From the NCBI GenBank assembly GCA_034423775.1, contig CP139918.1, positions 62,001 through 126,000 on the forward strand: 64,000 bases of DNA. Reading direction: 5' to 3'. Each line of letters begins with the position of its first letter. Position 1 is the stretch's first letter. The notes under the pieces were generated by a model. The model searched no databases, was not told where the DNA came from, and was given only the letters and a program-made list of their open reading frames with translations. The translations under genes were made by a program, and so were the position numbers. Shown here piece after piece: positions 20,178 to 28,513 of the stretch. The stretch is from Alphaproteobacteria bacterium US3C007. Its GTDB lineage: Bacteria; Pseudomonadota; Alphaproteobacteria; Rhodobacterales; Rhodobacteraceae.

Positions 20178-21626
20178 TTACGCTCTCCAAAATTTTAGGG
20201 TTAGCAGCGTGTAAACCGCCAATAGCTCCAACCGCCCGATAAGCATGGCGATCGATAAAATCCACTTTGATGCATCATTCAAACCCGCAAAATTTCCTGC
20301 GGGTCCGATTTGATCCCCGAGCCCCGGGCCAATATTTGCCAAAGCTGCGCTGGCCGCAGATAGCGACGTGATAAAATCGAGTCCCGTCAGGCCCAGAAGC
20401 GTTGCCACAACCGCCAAGGTTACCATAAACAGCATGAAAAAAGACATCACCGAGGTCAGCACATCTTCGTCAACTTTGCGGCCATCATAACGGGGTTGAA
20501 ACACGCCGTTGGGCGATCGAATTCTGCGCAATTGGGTCGAGATAGATGCAAAGGCCAGTTGGTACCGAAAGATCTTGATGGAGCAGCTGGTGGAGCCAGC
20601 GCAACCTCCGATCAATCCAACAAGGAAAAACAGCGTGACCATAAATCCGCCCCATTGCATGTAATCCGCGCTTGTATATCCGGTGCCACTGATAATTGAG
20701 GTGATGTTGAACAGGGCTTTGCGCAGGGCTGTTGTCGCGAGCATATTGGTTTGCGACGTTAAAACGATCCAACTGGTCAGCGCAATCAGCCCCAAGCCGA
20801 TCAAAAATCCGCGGATTTGCCGGTCTTGTAGCAAAGCGGTTTTTTGCCCATTGATCAGTTGAACATAGCGCACGAATGGCAGCGCCGCCAAAATCATAAA
20901 AACCACCGCCACGTATTCCGCCGCCCCTGAAAAAGCCGCAAATGAACGATCATAATTTGAAAATCCACCCGTAGCGACGGTGGTCATCGCATGCACAGTG
21001 GCATCAAAGGCCGACAACCCAACTGCAAAATACGCCAAAGTGCAGGCCATCGTAATCGCGATATAGATGATCGAAATCTGTATCGAGATGGTTGTGGCCC
21101 GTGGCAAGATCTTGCCCAAAGTATCAAAGGCCTCGGCTTTAAAAATTTGCATGCCACCAACGCGCAGTTCAGGCAGAAACACCATGGCCACAACGATGAT
21201 CCCGATACCGCCCAACCATTGCAAAATACCCCGCCAAAGCAGCAGACCTTTCGGCAAATCTTCCAATCCGGTAAACACCGTAGATCCGGTTGTTGTAAGC
21301 CCCGACATGGCCTCAAAGAACGCATCAACATAGCGGGCCTCGGTGGCTCCAAAGACAAAGGGCAGCGCGCCAAATAAAGGCAAAGCGACCCACACGCCCG
21401 TGGTTAACAAAAAGGTTTGCTGGATGCTAAGCCCTTGCTTAACCCCCGTTGAACAGCCCATAGCAAGCAAGCTGCCAAACAGGGCTGTCAGAATGCCACT
21501 ATACATGAAAACAGGCCATTGGCCGCGGCCCTCGGCAATATCAACCAAGAGCGGGAACATCATTGAGGCGCCCAGAATGCCAAGAAGCATTCCAATCACA
21601 TAGCCGACAGGTCGCAAATCGATCAT
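20178..21626 (-). CDS. trkH: TrkH-family potassium uptake membrane subunit
   Basis: A 482-residue integral membrane protein with about ten hydrophobic segments and four pore-loop repeats. Pore motifs include MSGLTTTGSTVF, TVATGGFSNYD, ISGTGYTSAD and ANIGPGLGDQIGPAGNF, each with the conserved filter glycine. TrkH conducts K+ into the cell and normally needs cytoplasmic TrkA, which is not in this window. It lies between the broken decarboxylase gene (16 bases away) and folE2, all on the minus strand. Confidence 0.95.
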   Translation of the reverse strand: MIDLRPVGYVIGMLLGILGASMMFPLLVDIAEGRGQWPVFMYSGILTALFGSLLAMGCSTGVKQGLSIQQTFLLTTGVWVALPLFGALPFVFGATEARYVDAFFEAMSGLTTTGSTVFTGLEDLPKGLLLWRGILQWLGGIGIIVVAMVFLPELRVGGMQIFKAEAFDTLGKILPRATTISIQISIIYIAITMACTLAYFAVGLSAFDATVHAMTTVATGGFSNYDRSFAAFSGAAEYVAVVFMILAALPFVRYVQLINGQKTALLQDRQIRGFLIGLGLIALTSWIVLTSQTNMLATTALRKALFNITSIISGTGYTSADYMQWGGFMVTLFFLVGLIGGCAGSTSCSIKIFRYQLAFASISTQLRRIRSPNGVFQPRYDGRKVDEDVLTSVMSFFMLFMVTLAVVATLLGLTGLDFITSLSAASAALANIGPGLGDQIGPAGNFAGLNDASKWILSIAMLIGRLELLAVYTLLTLKFWRA

Positions 21627-21683
21627 AGCGATGACGGTTGGACAATCAGGCCAATTCTGTCAAGAGCGGAAACGAAATTGCGC

Positions 21684-22775
21684 TTATCCGCTGTGAATTA
21701 AACTCGCGAGCATTTTGGGATCAAGCGAGGTTTGCGCGAAAGTACTGCCTTCGGTCAGTATAGACACCGCGTCATGACTGTGCAGGCTTTCTTGGTGGCT
21801 GGCGATCACCCTGAAATCCCCAATGCGCCCATCCGCTTTCAGGCCAGCGCAAAACAAACGCGCCGCATCTTCAACAAAAATCGGGTTGGCGGCATTCAAT
21901 TCGGCAAAAGCTTGTTCATCCTCGCGCTTCACCATGACCTGGGTTTCCGTGGGCACCGCTTTACGGCATAGATCGATAATATCTTCGAACCATAAGCAGT
22001 CTTCGCCGCTCAGCACCACAGAGAGACGTGCCACTGAGCGCTGCGAATGCGGTGTCGCCAATTGGTTGCGTTCTTTTCGCGCATGTTCGCTCAATTCCAG
22101 TGAACAAGGGCATGTTGAGCTATACACATAATCCAAATGCAAAATCTTATTGCGCACGCCACCCTGATCAACCAGTTCCAACGCGATATCATAATACTGA
22201 TAGCCCTGCAGTCCCGAGCGCAAACTGTCCATTTTCATCGGGTAAGACAGACGCATCTGGATCCGCGCGTCAAAGCTTTCTAAATCGCTTTTGTAATCAT
22301 CAAGCGCATGCTCCATCACATCAAAACTAAAACTTTTCTCAGCATGGCGGTAAAAACTGCGCATGATCCGTGACATGTTGATGCCCTTTTTATCGGCATC
22401 AAGGCTGACTGTACCGGTGACCGATGTCTGCAAGGTCTGGTCTGAGCCATTGCGGGTTTGGTAACAAATCGGCAGCCGGAAATTTGAAATCCCAACATGC
22501 TGGATCTGCTGTTTCGCGCCGCGGATCAGCGCTGTGGGCCCGTTTTGCAAATCGGGCATACTGTCGCGATAAGCTTCATTGACCGTAAAATCAGAATTAT
22601 AACTTGCAGAAAACTCAGGATATTGCTGAGGCAGTATCTGCGCAAGCAAGTCTGCATCCAGCGACGCAATTTCGGTTTCATCCGCGTGACCTACCCAGTT
22701 ACGCAATATATCTAACGCCTCTTCAACGGCGTTTTGATCAGGCTGTGTGTTCACGTTCCGGGTATGAATATTCAT
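21684..22775 (-). CDS. folE2: GTP cyclohydrolase IB
   Basis: A 363-residue FolE2 (GCYH-IB), a T-fold enzyme making 7,8-dihydroneopterin triphosphate from GTP, the first step of folate synthesis. Family marks are VGISNFRLPICYQTRNG, STCPCSLELSEHARKERNQL with the metal-site Cys, and the C-terminal SHQESLHSHDA with metal/substrate His and Glu. Unlike FolE1 it can work with metals other than zinc. The start at 22775 has AAGGG six bases upstream; ATG 22793 would place that site inside the gene. I found no convincing Zur-type operator upstream. Two later folate genes (folB, folP) are about 13 kb away in the same window. Confidence 0.95.
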   Translation of the reverse strand: MNIHTRNVNTQPDQNAVEEALDILRNWVGHADETEIASLDADLLAQILPQQYPEFSASYNSDFTVNEAYRDSMPDLQNGPTALIRGAKQQIQHVGISNFRLPICYQTRNGSDQTLQTSVTGTVSLDADKKGINMSRIMRSFYRHAEKSFSFDVMEHALDDYKSDLESFDARIQMRLSYPMKMDSLRSGLQGYQYYDIALELVDQGGVRNKILHLDYVYSSTCPCSLELSEHARKERNQLATPHSQRSVARLSVVLSGEDCLWFEDIIDLCRKAVPTETQVMVKREDEQAFAELNAANPIFVEDAARLFCAGLKADGRIGDFRVIASHQESLHSHDAVSILTEGSTFAQTSLDPKMLASLIHSG

Positions 22776-22889
22776 GCTATGCCCTTTTTGCATAAGATCG
22801 CGTTATAGATTGAAACCAAACAAGATCTTCATTTCATCATATCCTATACGGGTGACCCACCTCGCTGGATCACTTTTGTCACTTTAACT

Positions 22890-24089
22890 TTACACATTAC
22901 ACGCGGCTTGAGCAGCTGCCAAGGCTTGTCGCAGATCATCAATCAAATCCTCACTATCTTCCAAACCAATGCTGATCCGAATTAACCCAGCGCTGATACC
23001 TAAGTGCTGTTTCTGCTCGGCCGGTAGGCGATGATGCGTCGTCGTGGCAGGATGCGTCGCGATTGATTTTGCATCTCCCAGATTATTTGAAATCAAAATA
23101 ATTTGCAGCGCGTTCAAAAAGGCAAACGCCGCTCTCTGGCCACCTTTTAATTCAACCGAGATCAGCGTGCCACCTGTGCCAAGTTGCGCTTGCGCCAGCT
23201 CATATTGTGCATGCGCAGGATGCCCCGGATAGATCAATTGGGTTAAGGCTGAATGCTCCGATAGATCTTGGGCAATCAAGGCCGCCGTTTCAGCTTGCGC
23301 CCGCACCCGCAATTCAATTGTTTCCAAACCTTTTAACATAACCCAAGCCGTGAACGGGCTCATCGCGCCGCCCGTATGCTTCATATAGGGCTCTATCGTA
23401 CCCGAAATGAAATTAGCATCTGATAAAATCACGCCGCCAAGCATGCGCCCCTGCCCATCAATATGCTTGGTGGCTGAATAAATAACCACATCGGCCCCCT
23501 GCTCCAAAGCCCGCGAAAAAACCGGCGTTGAAAACACATTATCCACCATCACCAACGCGCCGTTCGCATGCGCGATTTGCGCAACCTTTGACAGATCGAT
23601 CACTTCCAAAGTCGGGTTTGAAATAGTCTCAAAAAACACCAATCTCGTATCCGCGCGCACCGCCTGCGCCCATTGCTCTAAATCGGTTCCATCAACAAAA
23701 GTGACCTCAACACCATTTTGTGGTAGGATTTCTTCCAAAATATAAAGGCAAGAGCCGAAAAGCGCGCGCGCCGCCACAACATGATCGCCCGCCTTCACCG
23801 TAGCCAGCAGCGCCCCACTGACCGCCGCCATACCAGAGGCGGTGGCAAAGGCTGCCTCGGCCCCTTCCAACAAAGCCACACGCTCTTGAAACATTGCCAC
23901 AGTCGGGTTGCCATACCGCGCATAAATAAAATGACCCTCATCGTCGCCATCAAAGCGTTCTTGAGCTTGCTCGGCGCTGTCATAAACATAGCTTTGGGTT
24001 AAAAAAACCGCTTCGCTGACCTCATTAAACTGGCTGCGCCGATGGCCCGCATGCACCATTTTGGTGCGGCTTTTCAAACTCTTTTTCAT
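22890..24089 (-). CDS. metZ: O-succinylhomoserine sulfhydrylase
   Basis: A 399-residue Cys/Met-metabolism PLP enzyme. It makes homocysteine directly from O-succinylhomoserine (or an O-acyl homoserine) and sulfide. Visible motifs are YARYGNPTVAMFQERVALLEG, ATASGMAAVSGALLA, MVDNVFSTPVF and the PLP lysine in YSATKHIDGQGR. The C-terminus has SLGDAKS-like NLGDAKSIATHPATTTH. Met 24089 has GGAG upstream and matches the family N-terminus; the ORF extension to 24275 is untranslated leader that contains a SAM-II riboswitch. MetB-type gamma-synthase activity is the main alternative. Confidence 0.94.
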   Translation of the reverse strand: MKKSLKSRTKMVHAGHRRSQFNEVSEAVFLTQSYVYDSAEQAQERFDGDDEGHFIYARYGNPTVAMFQERVALLEGAEAAFATASGMAAVSGALLATVKAGDHVVAARALFGSCLYILEEILPQNGVEVTFVDGTDLEQWAQAVRADTRLVFFETISNPTLEVIDLSKVAQIAHANGALVMVDNVFSTPVFSRALEQGADVVIYSATKHIDGQGRMLGGVILSDANFISGTIEPYMKHTGGAMSPFTAWVMLKGLETIELRVRAQAETAALIAQDLSEHSALTQLIYPGHPAHAQYELAQAQLGTGGTLISVELKGGQRAAFAFLNALQIILISNNLGDAKSIATHPATTTHHRLPAEQKQHLGISAGLIRISIGLEDSEDLIDDLRQALAAAQAACNV

Positions 24090-24162
24090 TATAAACTCCT
24101 GCCACATGCGCGGCGTCAAAATCCCCGTCAAACGCAGCCAAGCGAAAGGGGGGCTTTCTCCT

Positions 24163-24217
24163 GACCTTTTAGCGGAATATGTTTTACGTGGCCCGCAATC
24201 TGGACTCAAATCACCAC
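24163..24217 (-). ncRNA. SAM-II riboswitch in the metZ leader
   Basis: The minus strand reads GTGGTGATTTGAG, a loop with TTGCGGG, then CCACGTAAAACA, a short spacer and CCGCTAAAAGG. This matches the SAM-II (metA-motif) consensus: P1 stem GTGG/CCAC, the conserved GATTTGA loop and the 3' GCTAAA-AGG pseudoknot strand. SAM-II elements are common before methionine genes in Alphaproteobacteria and shut off expression when SAM is high. It ends about 75 bases before the metZ start, farther than usual, so how it reaches the GGAG ribosome site is not obvious. Confidence 0.88.
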
Positions 24218-24270
24218 TTGCCCGTGGGTACCCCAGCGCTCTATTTGGGTCAAGCATCAGAACCGAATTT

Positions 24271-24469
24271 GGCAAGCTTTGCTAGGCTTGCCTGCGCGTA
24301 TGCAGCCATGCCCGGCCTGAAACGCCAAATGGGGATGTTGGGGTTCCTTTATTTGCAGCATGGCGGATCCCAACAAAGCGCGTTGCTTTGAAAATTCGCT
24401 TTTCAAAGGCGTTTATGCTTGCGGTGCAGAACAGGCCCTTACTATAAATACGCATGCAAGGAGTGTATC
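24271..24469. other. remaining non-coding DNA between the metZ riboswitch and the gst gene, with hairpins
   Basis: The metZ-gst divergent gap is about 380 bases and I see no gene in it. Besides the SAM-II element it contains two perfect hairpins. GGCAAGC/GCTTGCC lies at 24271-24292 with an 8-base loop. CTTTGAAAA/TTTTCAAAG lies at 24386-24408 with a 5-base loop, and CAAAGC/GCTTTG at 24374-24390 could compete with it. A plausible gst promoter is TTGCGG near 24419 with TATAAA 18 bases later. Function of the hairpins is unknown. Confidence 0.4.
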
Positions 24470-25177
24470 GTGACAAATCCCATTGATCTGTACTATTGGC
24501 CCACCCCAAACGGTTGGAAAATCTCGATTGCCTTAGAAGAAATGGGATTGCCGTATAAGGTCCATCTTATTGATATTAACGCAGGGGCACAGTTTGACGC
24601 GGCGTTTTTGAAACTCTCACCAAATGGTAGAATGCCCGCGATTGTTGATCCAGACGGGCCGGATAGAGCCCCGATTTCGCTGTTTGAATCGGGTGCAATC
24701 CTACAATATTTAGCCAGAAAAACCGGGCTGTTTTACGGCGAGACCGAGCGCCAACGCATCGCGGTAGATCAATGGCTGATGTGGCAAATGGGCGGCGTCG
24801 GGCCAATGGCGGGCCAAGCCCATCATTTTTTAAGATATGCCCCAGCCATGGATCCGCCCCAAATTCTGCCCTATGCGCAAAACCGCTATCGGGCCGAAAC
24901 CAAACGGCTTTACACCCTGCTTGATAAGCAGCTTTCAGTATCCGAATTCGTGGCAGGTGATTTCTTTTCCATCGCGGATATGGCAATTTGGTCTTGGGCT
25001 TCGCTCTGGCGGCGCCAAGAGCAAACCCTTGATGACAAGCCAAATTTCAGCCGATGGCTTGAGATTGTAAAGCAGCGCCCCGGCGTTCAAGCTGGGCGGG
25101 CTTTAGAGGCCGCGCGCCGCACAACGCAATTGGAAGAAGACCGAGAGGCCCAAAAGCTTTTATTCCGTCAAACCTAG
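24470..25177 (+). CDS. glutathione S-transferase family protein (YghU/YfcG-like)
   Basis: A 235-residue GST. The thioredoxin-fold N-terminal half (about 1-85) has PNGWKISIALEEMGLPY, LSPNGRMPAIVD and LFESGAILQYLA, the glutathione-binding Glu-Ser pair. The helical C-terminal half follows, with DFFSIADMAIWSW as the conserved N-capping region. PNG-motif proteins of this nu-like class often show disulfide-bond reductase activity. The GTG start at 24470 has a strong AAGGAG six bases upstream; the ORF start at 24419 has none. It is transcribed divergently from metZ. Confidence 0.9.
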   Translation: MTNPIDLYYWPTPNGWKISIALEEMGLPYKVHLIDINAGAQFDAAFLKLSPNGRMPAIVDPDGPDRAPISLFESGAILQYLARKTGLFYGETERQRIAVDQWLMWQMGGVGPMAGQAHHFLRYAPAMDPPQILPYAQNRYRAETKRLYTLLDKQLSVSEFVAGDFFSIADMAIWSWASLWRRQEQTLDDKPNFSRWLEIVKQRPGVQAGRALEAARRTTQLEEDREAQKLLFRQT

Positions 25178-25220
25178 TAGGTTTCAACGTAGAGCTGAAA
25201 AGCCCGATGTATCGCCGTGC

Positions 25221-25820
25221 TTAAAGCTCGTCCATTTGGCCATATTTCTTTAAGATTGGATATTGTAGAATCATGAAAATAAACACGGCCGATGTCAGTC
25301 CGAAGGTTTTGAAATAAACCCATGTTTCGCTGGATTGCGTGCGCCAAATAATTTCATTTAGAGCTGCCAAAGCAAAGAAAAACATCGCCAATCTGCGACT
25401 GATAAGCTGCCAGCCAATATCCTCCATTGGGATCCGCTCACCCAACAACGCTTTTAAATAGCCCTTTCCCCGCATCTGCCCATAGGTGATCGCCGCGCCA
25501 AACAGCACGTAAATCAAAGTCGGCTTCATTTTAAAGAACCGTTCATCATTCAACAGCACGGTTAACGCCCCGAAGAAAATAACCAAGACAAGCGTCAAAA
25601 CCTGCACTTTGGAAAGATGCCCATTCACCAACCAGCCGATAAAGGTAGAGGCTATCATCAAAGGTACAAAAATTGCGGTGGCTTGAATTAAGCTAGAATA
25701 TTCAACCCCACCAATCACCATCACTTCGCCCTTGCGCCAAATGAACACGGCAAAGAAAATGATCACCGGCCCAATTTCAAGCAAGGATGACAAAAGAGGT
25801 GAATTGTTTTTCTCCGACAT
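25221..25820 (-). CDS. yciB: inner-membrane septation protein YciB/IspZ
   Basis: A 199-residue membrane protein with about five to six hydrophobic segments. It matches YciB/IspZ: LEIGPVIIFFAVF at the start, KPTLIYVLFGAAITYGQ in the middle, and WRLTSR-type RLAMFFFALAALNEIIWR near the end. In enterobacteria YciB links envelope synthesis and cell division. Start ATG 25820 has GGAG seven bases upstream. The gene follows an EamA-type transporter gene by ten bases and probably shares its transcript with that gene and ftsY. Confidence 0.93.
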   Translation of the reverse strand: MSEKNNSPLLSSLLEIGPVIIFFAVFIWRKGEVMVIGGVEYSSLIQATAIFVPLMIASTFIGWLVNGHLSKVQVLTLVLVIFFGALTVLLNDERFFKMKPTLIYVLFGAAITYGQMRGKGYLKALLGERIPMEDIGWQLISRRLAMFFFALAALNEIIWRTQSSETWVYFKTFGLTSAVFIFMILQYPILKKYGQMDEL

Positions 25821-25830
25821 AGCGGAACTC

Positions 25831-26733
25831 CTATCCTGCAACTTCCACGATCACGGCCCCAGCGGCGATTAACAAAATCAACGCAACGCGCCTTGGGCCT
25901 ACCGCTTCTTTCAGAAAATACCATCCGATCAAAGCCGCAAACACCGTTGACGTTTCCCGCAATATCGCGGCTTCTCCAACTTTGTCCAGACGTGTCGCCA
26001 ACATAATCGACCCAAAGCTAAAAAACGCCACCCAAGCCCCAATCATGCCGCGCAAAAACAAAGGAAATAGATCTGGTCGATTGCGCATTTTACGCCATCT
26101 CAGATAGGCAAAGGGCGGCATCGACAGACCATCTAGAACAAAAAACCATATTAAGAAAACAAAGGGATCTTGCGCCGCGCGAATGCCATACGCATCATAG
26201 GTGGTATAAAGCGCAACAAACAGCCCCGTCACCAGCGCAAAGCCCAAAGCGGCGCGCAAGGTCGCTCGATCTTCGATCAGATAAACCGCGTTATAAAGCG
26301 CCAAGCCAAATAGCCCCAGCACCAAAACCGCCACCCCCACCCATTGCAGCATCGTGAAGGTTTCACCGAAAATCAAATAAGCCCCCAAAACCGTAAATAC
26401 CGGCCCGGTGCCGCGCACCACGGGGTAAACCACCGTGTAAGCCCCACGGCTATAGGCTGCCGCCTGCATCAGCTTATAGATCAAATGAATGATCACCATT
26501 CCCAAAAATATGGGCCAGAGCCCCGGCTCGGGCCAAGGCAAGACAAAGACGGCAATGGGCATTGCCATCATAAAATAGCAGATATCAATCGCGCCGCGTG
26601 ACAGCCAAGGATCGTGTTGCCCTTTTTGCAAAGCGCCAAAAACCGCGTGCAAAAATGCCGCTGAAAGGGCCAACACCATCGCAAGCTGGTGGCCTACTTC
26701 CGTCCCCTCAACCGTCAGAATCCAAGCGCTCAC
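25831..26733 (-). CDS. EamA-type DMT-superfamily transporter
   Basis: A 300-residue membrane protein with about ten hydrophobic segments in two EamA repeats. The first starts LALSAAFLHAVFGALQKG; the second includes RGTGPVFTVLGAYLIFGE and ILRETSTVFAALIGWYFLKE, which is typical of the family. Substrate unknown. GTG start with GAGG upstream. It sits between ftsY and yciB on the same strand, an arrangement also usual in Rhodobacteraceae. Confidence 0.86.
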   Translation of the reverse strand: MSAWILTVEGTEVGHQLAMVLALSAAFLHAVFGALQKGQHDPWLSRGAIDICYFMMAMPIAVFVLPWPEPGLWPIFLGMVIIHLIYKLMQAAAYSRGAYTVVYPVVRGTGPVFTVLGAYLIFGETFTMLQWVGVAVLVLGLFGLALYNAVYLIEDRATLRAALGFALVTGLFVALYTTYDAYGIRAAQDPFVFLIWFFVLDGLSMPPFAYLRWRKMRNRPDLFPLFLRGMIGAWVAFFSFGSIMLATRLDKVGEAAILRETSTVFAALIGWYFLKEAVGPRRVALILLIAAGAVIVEVAG

Positions 26734-26808
26734 TGCGAAAACCTCAACGGCTGTAGCCGAGGCAGCGGCGCCCTAACCCCTGATCACCACAGGCGTGCAA
26801 TCTATCGC

Positions 26809-28350
26809 TCAAGACAGGTCCGCTCCAGTCAGGGCGCTAGCAAATTCTGCCGGATCAAAAGGCGCTAGATCATCAATCTGTTCCCCAACGCCGATCGCAT
26901 GAATGGGCAAGCCGAATTTATCCGCCAAGGCCACCAACACACCGCCCTTTGCGGTTCCATCCAACTTGGTCATCACCAAACCAGAAACATCCGATATCGA
27001 TTTGAAAATTTCCACTTGGCTCAGCGCGTTTTGGCCAGTTGTCGCGTCCAACACCAACAGGGTGTTATGCGGTGCTTCTGGATCTTTTTTGCGGATCACC
27101 CGCACAATTTTCGCCAATTCCTCCATCAAATCTGCGCGATTTTGCAACCGTCCGGCCGTATCAATCAGCAGCAAATCAGCGCCATCAGCCTGCGCCTGCG
27201 TCATCGCGTCAAAGGCCAAACTGGCCGGATCAGAGCCTTCTGGGGCTGTAAGCACGGGAACACCAGCCCGCTCACCCCAAATTTGCAATTGCTCCACTGC
27301 GGCGGCGCGAAACGTATCGCCCGCGGCAATGACCACAGACTTACCCGCCGCCTTGAACTGGCTGGCCAATTTTCCAATCGTGGTGGTTTTGCCCGAGCCA
27401 TTGACGCCGACCACCAACACCACCTGCGGGGTTTGTGCATAAAGTGGCATAGGCCGCGCGACGGAATCCATAATGCGCGTAATCTCATCCGCCAACATAG
27501 ATTTCAGCTCAGCTACCGAAAGCCTTTTGCCAAATTGGCCCTCTGCAATATTGCCCGTCACCCGCAAAGCCGTATCCACGCCCATATCCGAGGTGATCAG
27601 CAATTCTTCGAGCTGCTCGAGCATCTCATCATCCAGCTTGCGTTTTAGAACGCCCGCCGATTGCACCCGCCCCATTAAGCGTCCAAAAAACCCCGGGGCC
27701 GATTGGTTTTGGCCGCTTTGCGCCGCGGCTGTAGGTTTAGAGGCAGAGCCTTCTTCCGGCGCGGTTTCATTTGAAAGGGGCTGCGCAGCTTGGCTGGCAG
27801 CAGCTTGGTTAACAACGGTGTCTGTGTCTCTTTCACCCGCAGCAGGCGCCGCGGCGATACGATCTGCATCAACACCCAAATCCGTATCTGTTTTACCCAT
27901 TATTTGCGCCTGATCCTGCGCCATTTCTTCTGTCATAGGATCGACCGTCGGCGGCATGGCGCGGCCCGCAGAGCCTTGCGCTGATGTTAGGGAAGAAGTG
28001 GCCTTCAAACTCTCACCTTGTTGCGCAGGGGCGCTGTCGGTCAAGGGCGCATCAACCGCCTCTATAGGCTTGGCTTGCGGCGCAAAAGAGGGCGCAGATA
28101 TGTGCTGATCGCTCTGCGCTGCAAAATGGTCATCTAAAGGCTTTTTTCCGCCCAGGCTTGGATCGGCTTCATCGATTGATGCGCTCTGTTGCTCTGTATC
28201 AACCAGTACAGAGGCCTCGGCGCTTGTTTGCAGGTTTTCCACAATATTCTGCTCAAGGCTTCCACCCTCGGCCACAATTGAGTCTAAGCCGTCTTCCAGC
28301 TTTGAGGATGATCGAAACAAACGATCTTTAAGCTTTTTAAAAAATGCCAT
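26809..28350 (-). CDS. ftsY: signal recognition particle receptor FtsY
   Basis: A 513-residue SRP receptor that docks translating ribosomes at the inner membrane for SecYEG delivery. Residues 1 to about 210 form the acidic, Ala/Gln/Ser-rich, low-complexity A domain, longer than in many relatives. The NG domain follows: helical N part, then P-loop GVNGSGKTTTIGKLA, AAGDTFRAAAVEQL, LIDTAGRLQN, and TKLDGTAKGGVL. The final DDLAPFDPAEFASAL is the family C-terminus. ATG is preceded by GGAGG at five bases. Confidence 0.96.
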   Translation of the reverse strand: MAFFKKLKDRLFRSSSKLEDGLDSIVAEGGSLEQNIVENLQTSAEASVLVDTEQQSASIDEADPSLGGKKPLDDHFAAQSDQHISAPSFAPQAKPIEAVDAPLTDSAPAQQGESLKATSSLTSAQGSAGRAMPPTVDPMTEEMAQDQAQIMGKTDTDLGVDADRIAAAPAAGERDTDTVVNQAAASQAAQPLSNETAPEEGSASKPTAAAQSGQNQSAPGFFGRLMGRVQSAGVLKRKLDDEMLEQLEELLITSDMGVDTALRVTGNIAEGQFGKRLSVAELKSMLADEITRIMDSVARPMPLYAQTPQVVLVVGVNGSGKTTTIGKLASQFKAAGKSVVIAAGDTFRAAAVEQLQIWGERAGVPVLTAPEGSDPASLAFDAMTQAQADGADLLLIDTAGRLQNRADLMEELAKIVRVIRKKDPEAPHNTLLVLDATTGQNALSQVEIFKSISDVSGLVMTKLDGTAKGGVLVALADKFGLPIHAIGVGEQIDDLAPFDPAEFASALTGADLS

Positions 28351-28481
28351 GGCTGCCTCCGCGTCTTCTCCTTCACCTAAGCGACATCAGCGCCAGATGG
28401 AAGAGGGGACAAAGCAGAGGCAGGCTTACGGCTCTACCTGCCTTCAACGACATTGCCCGCTTATCGCCAGCGTAAAGCCGT

Positions 28482-28502
28482 AAAAAGCGCCTTAAGGCGC
28501 CT
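28482..28502 (-). terminator. intrinsic terminator after the NuoE/NuoF-like gene
   Basis: On the minus strand, GGCGCC-TTAA-GGCGC is followed at once by TTTTT, eleven bases after the stop of the diaphorase gene. It marks the end of that transcript and shows that no downstream formate dehydrogenase alpha-subunit gene belongs to it. Confidence 0.7.
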
Positions 28503-28513
28503 GGAAAAGTTAG

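Noticed and set aside
22776..22889. Possible Zur operator before folE2
   Set aside because: I looked for a Zur-type palindrome because FolE2 is often zinc-responsive, but no stretch matches well.
24090..24275. 62-residue N-terminal extension of MetZ
   Set aside because: It translates through the SAM-II riboswitch and is unlike MetZ proteins.
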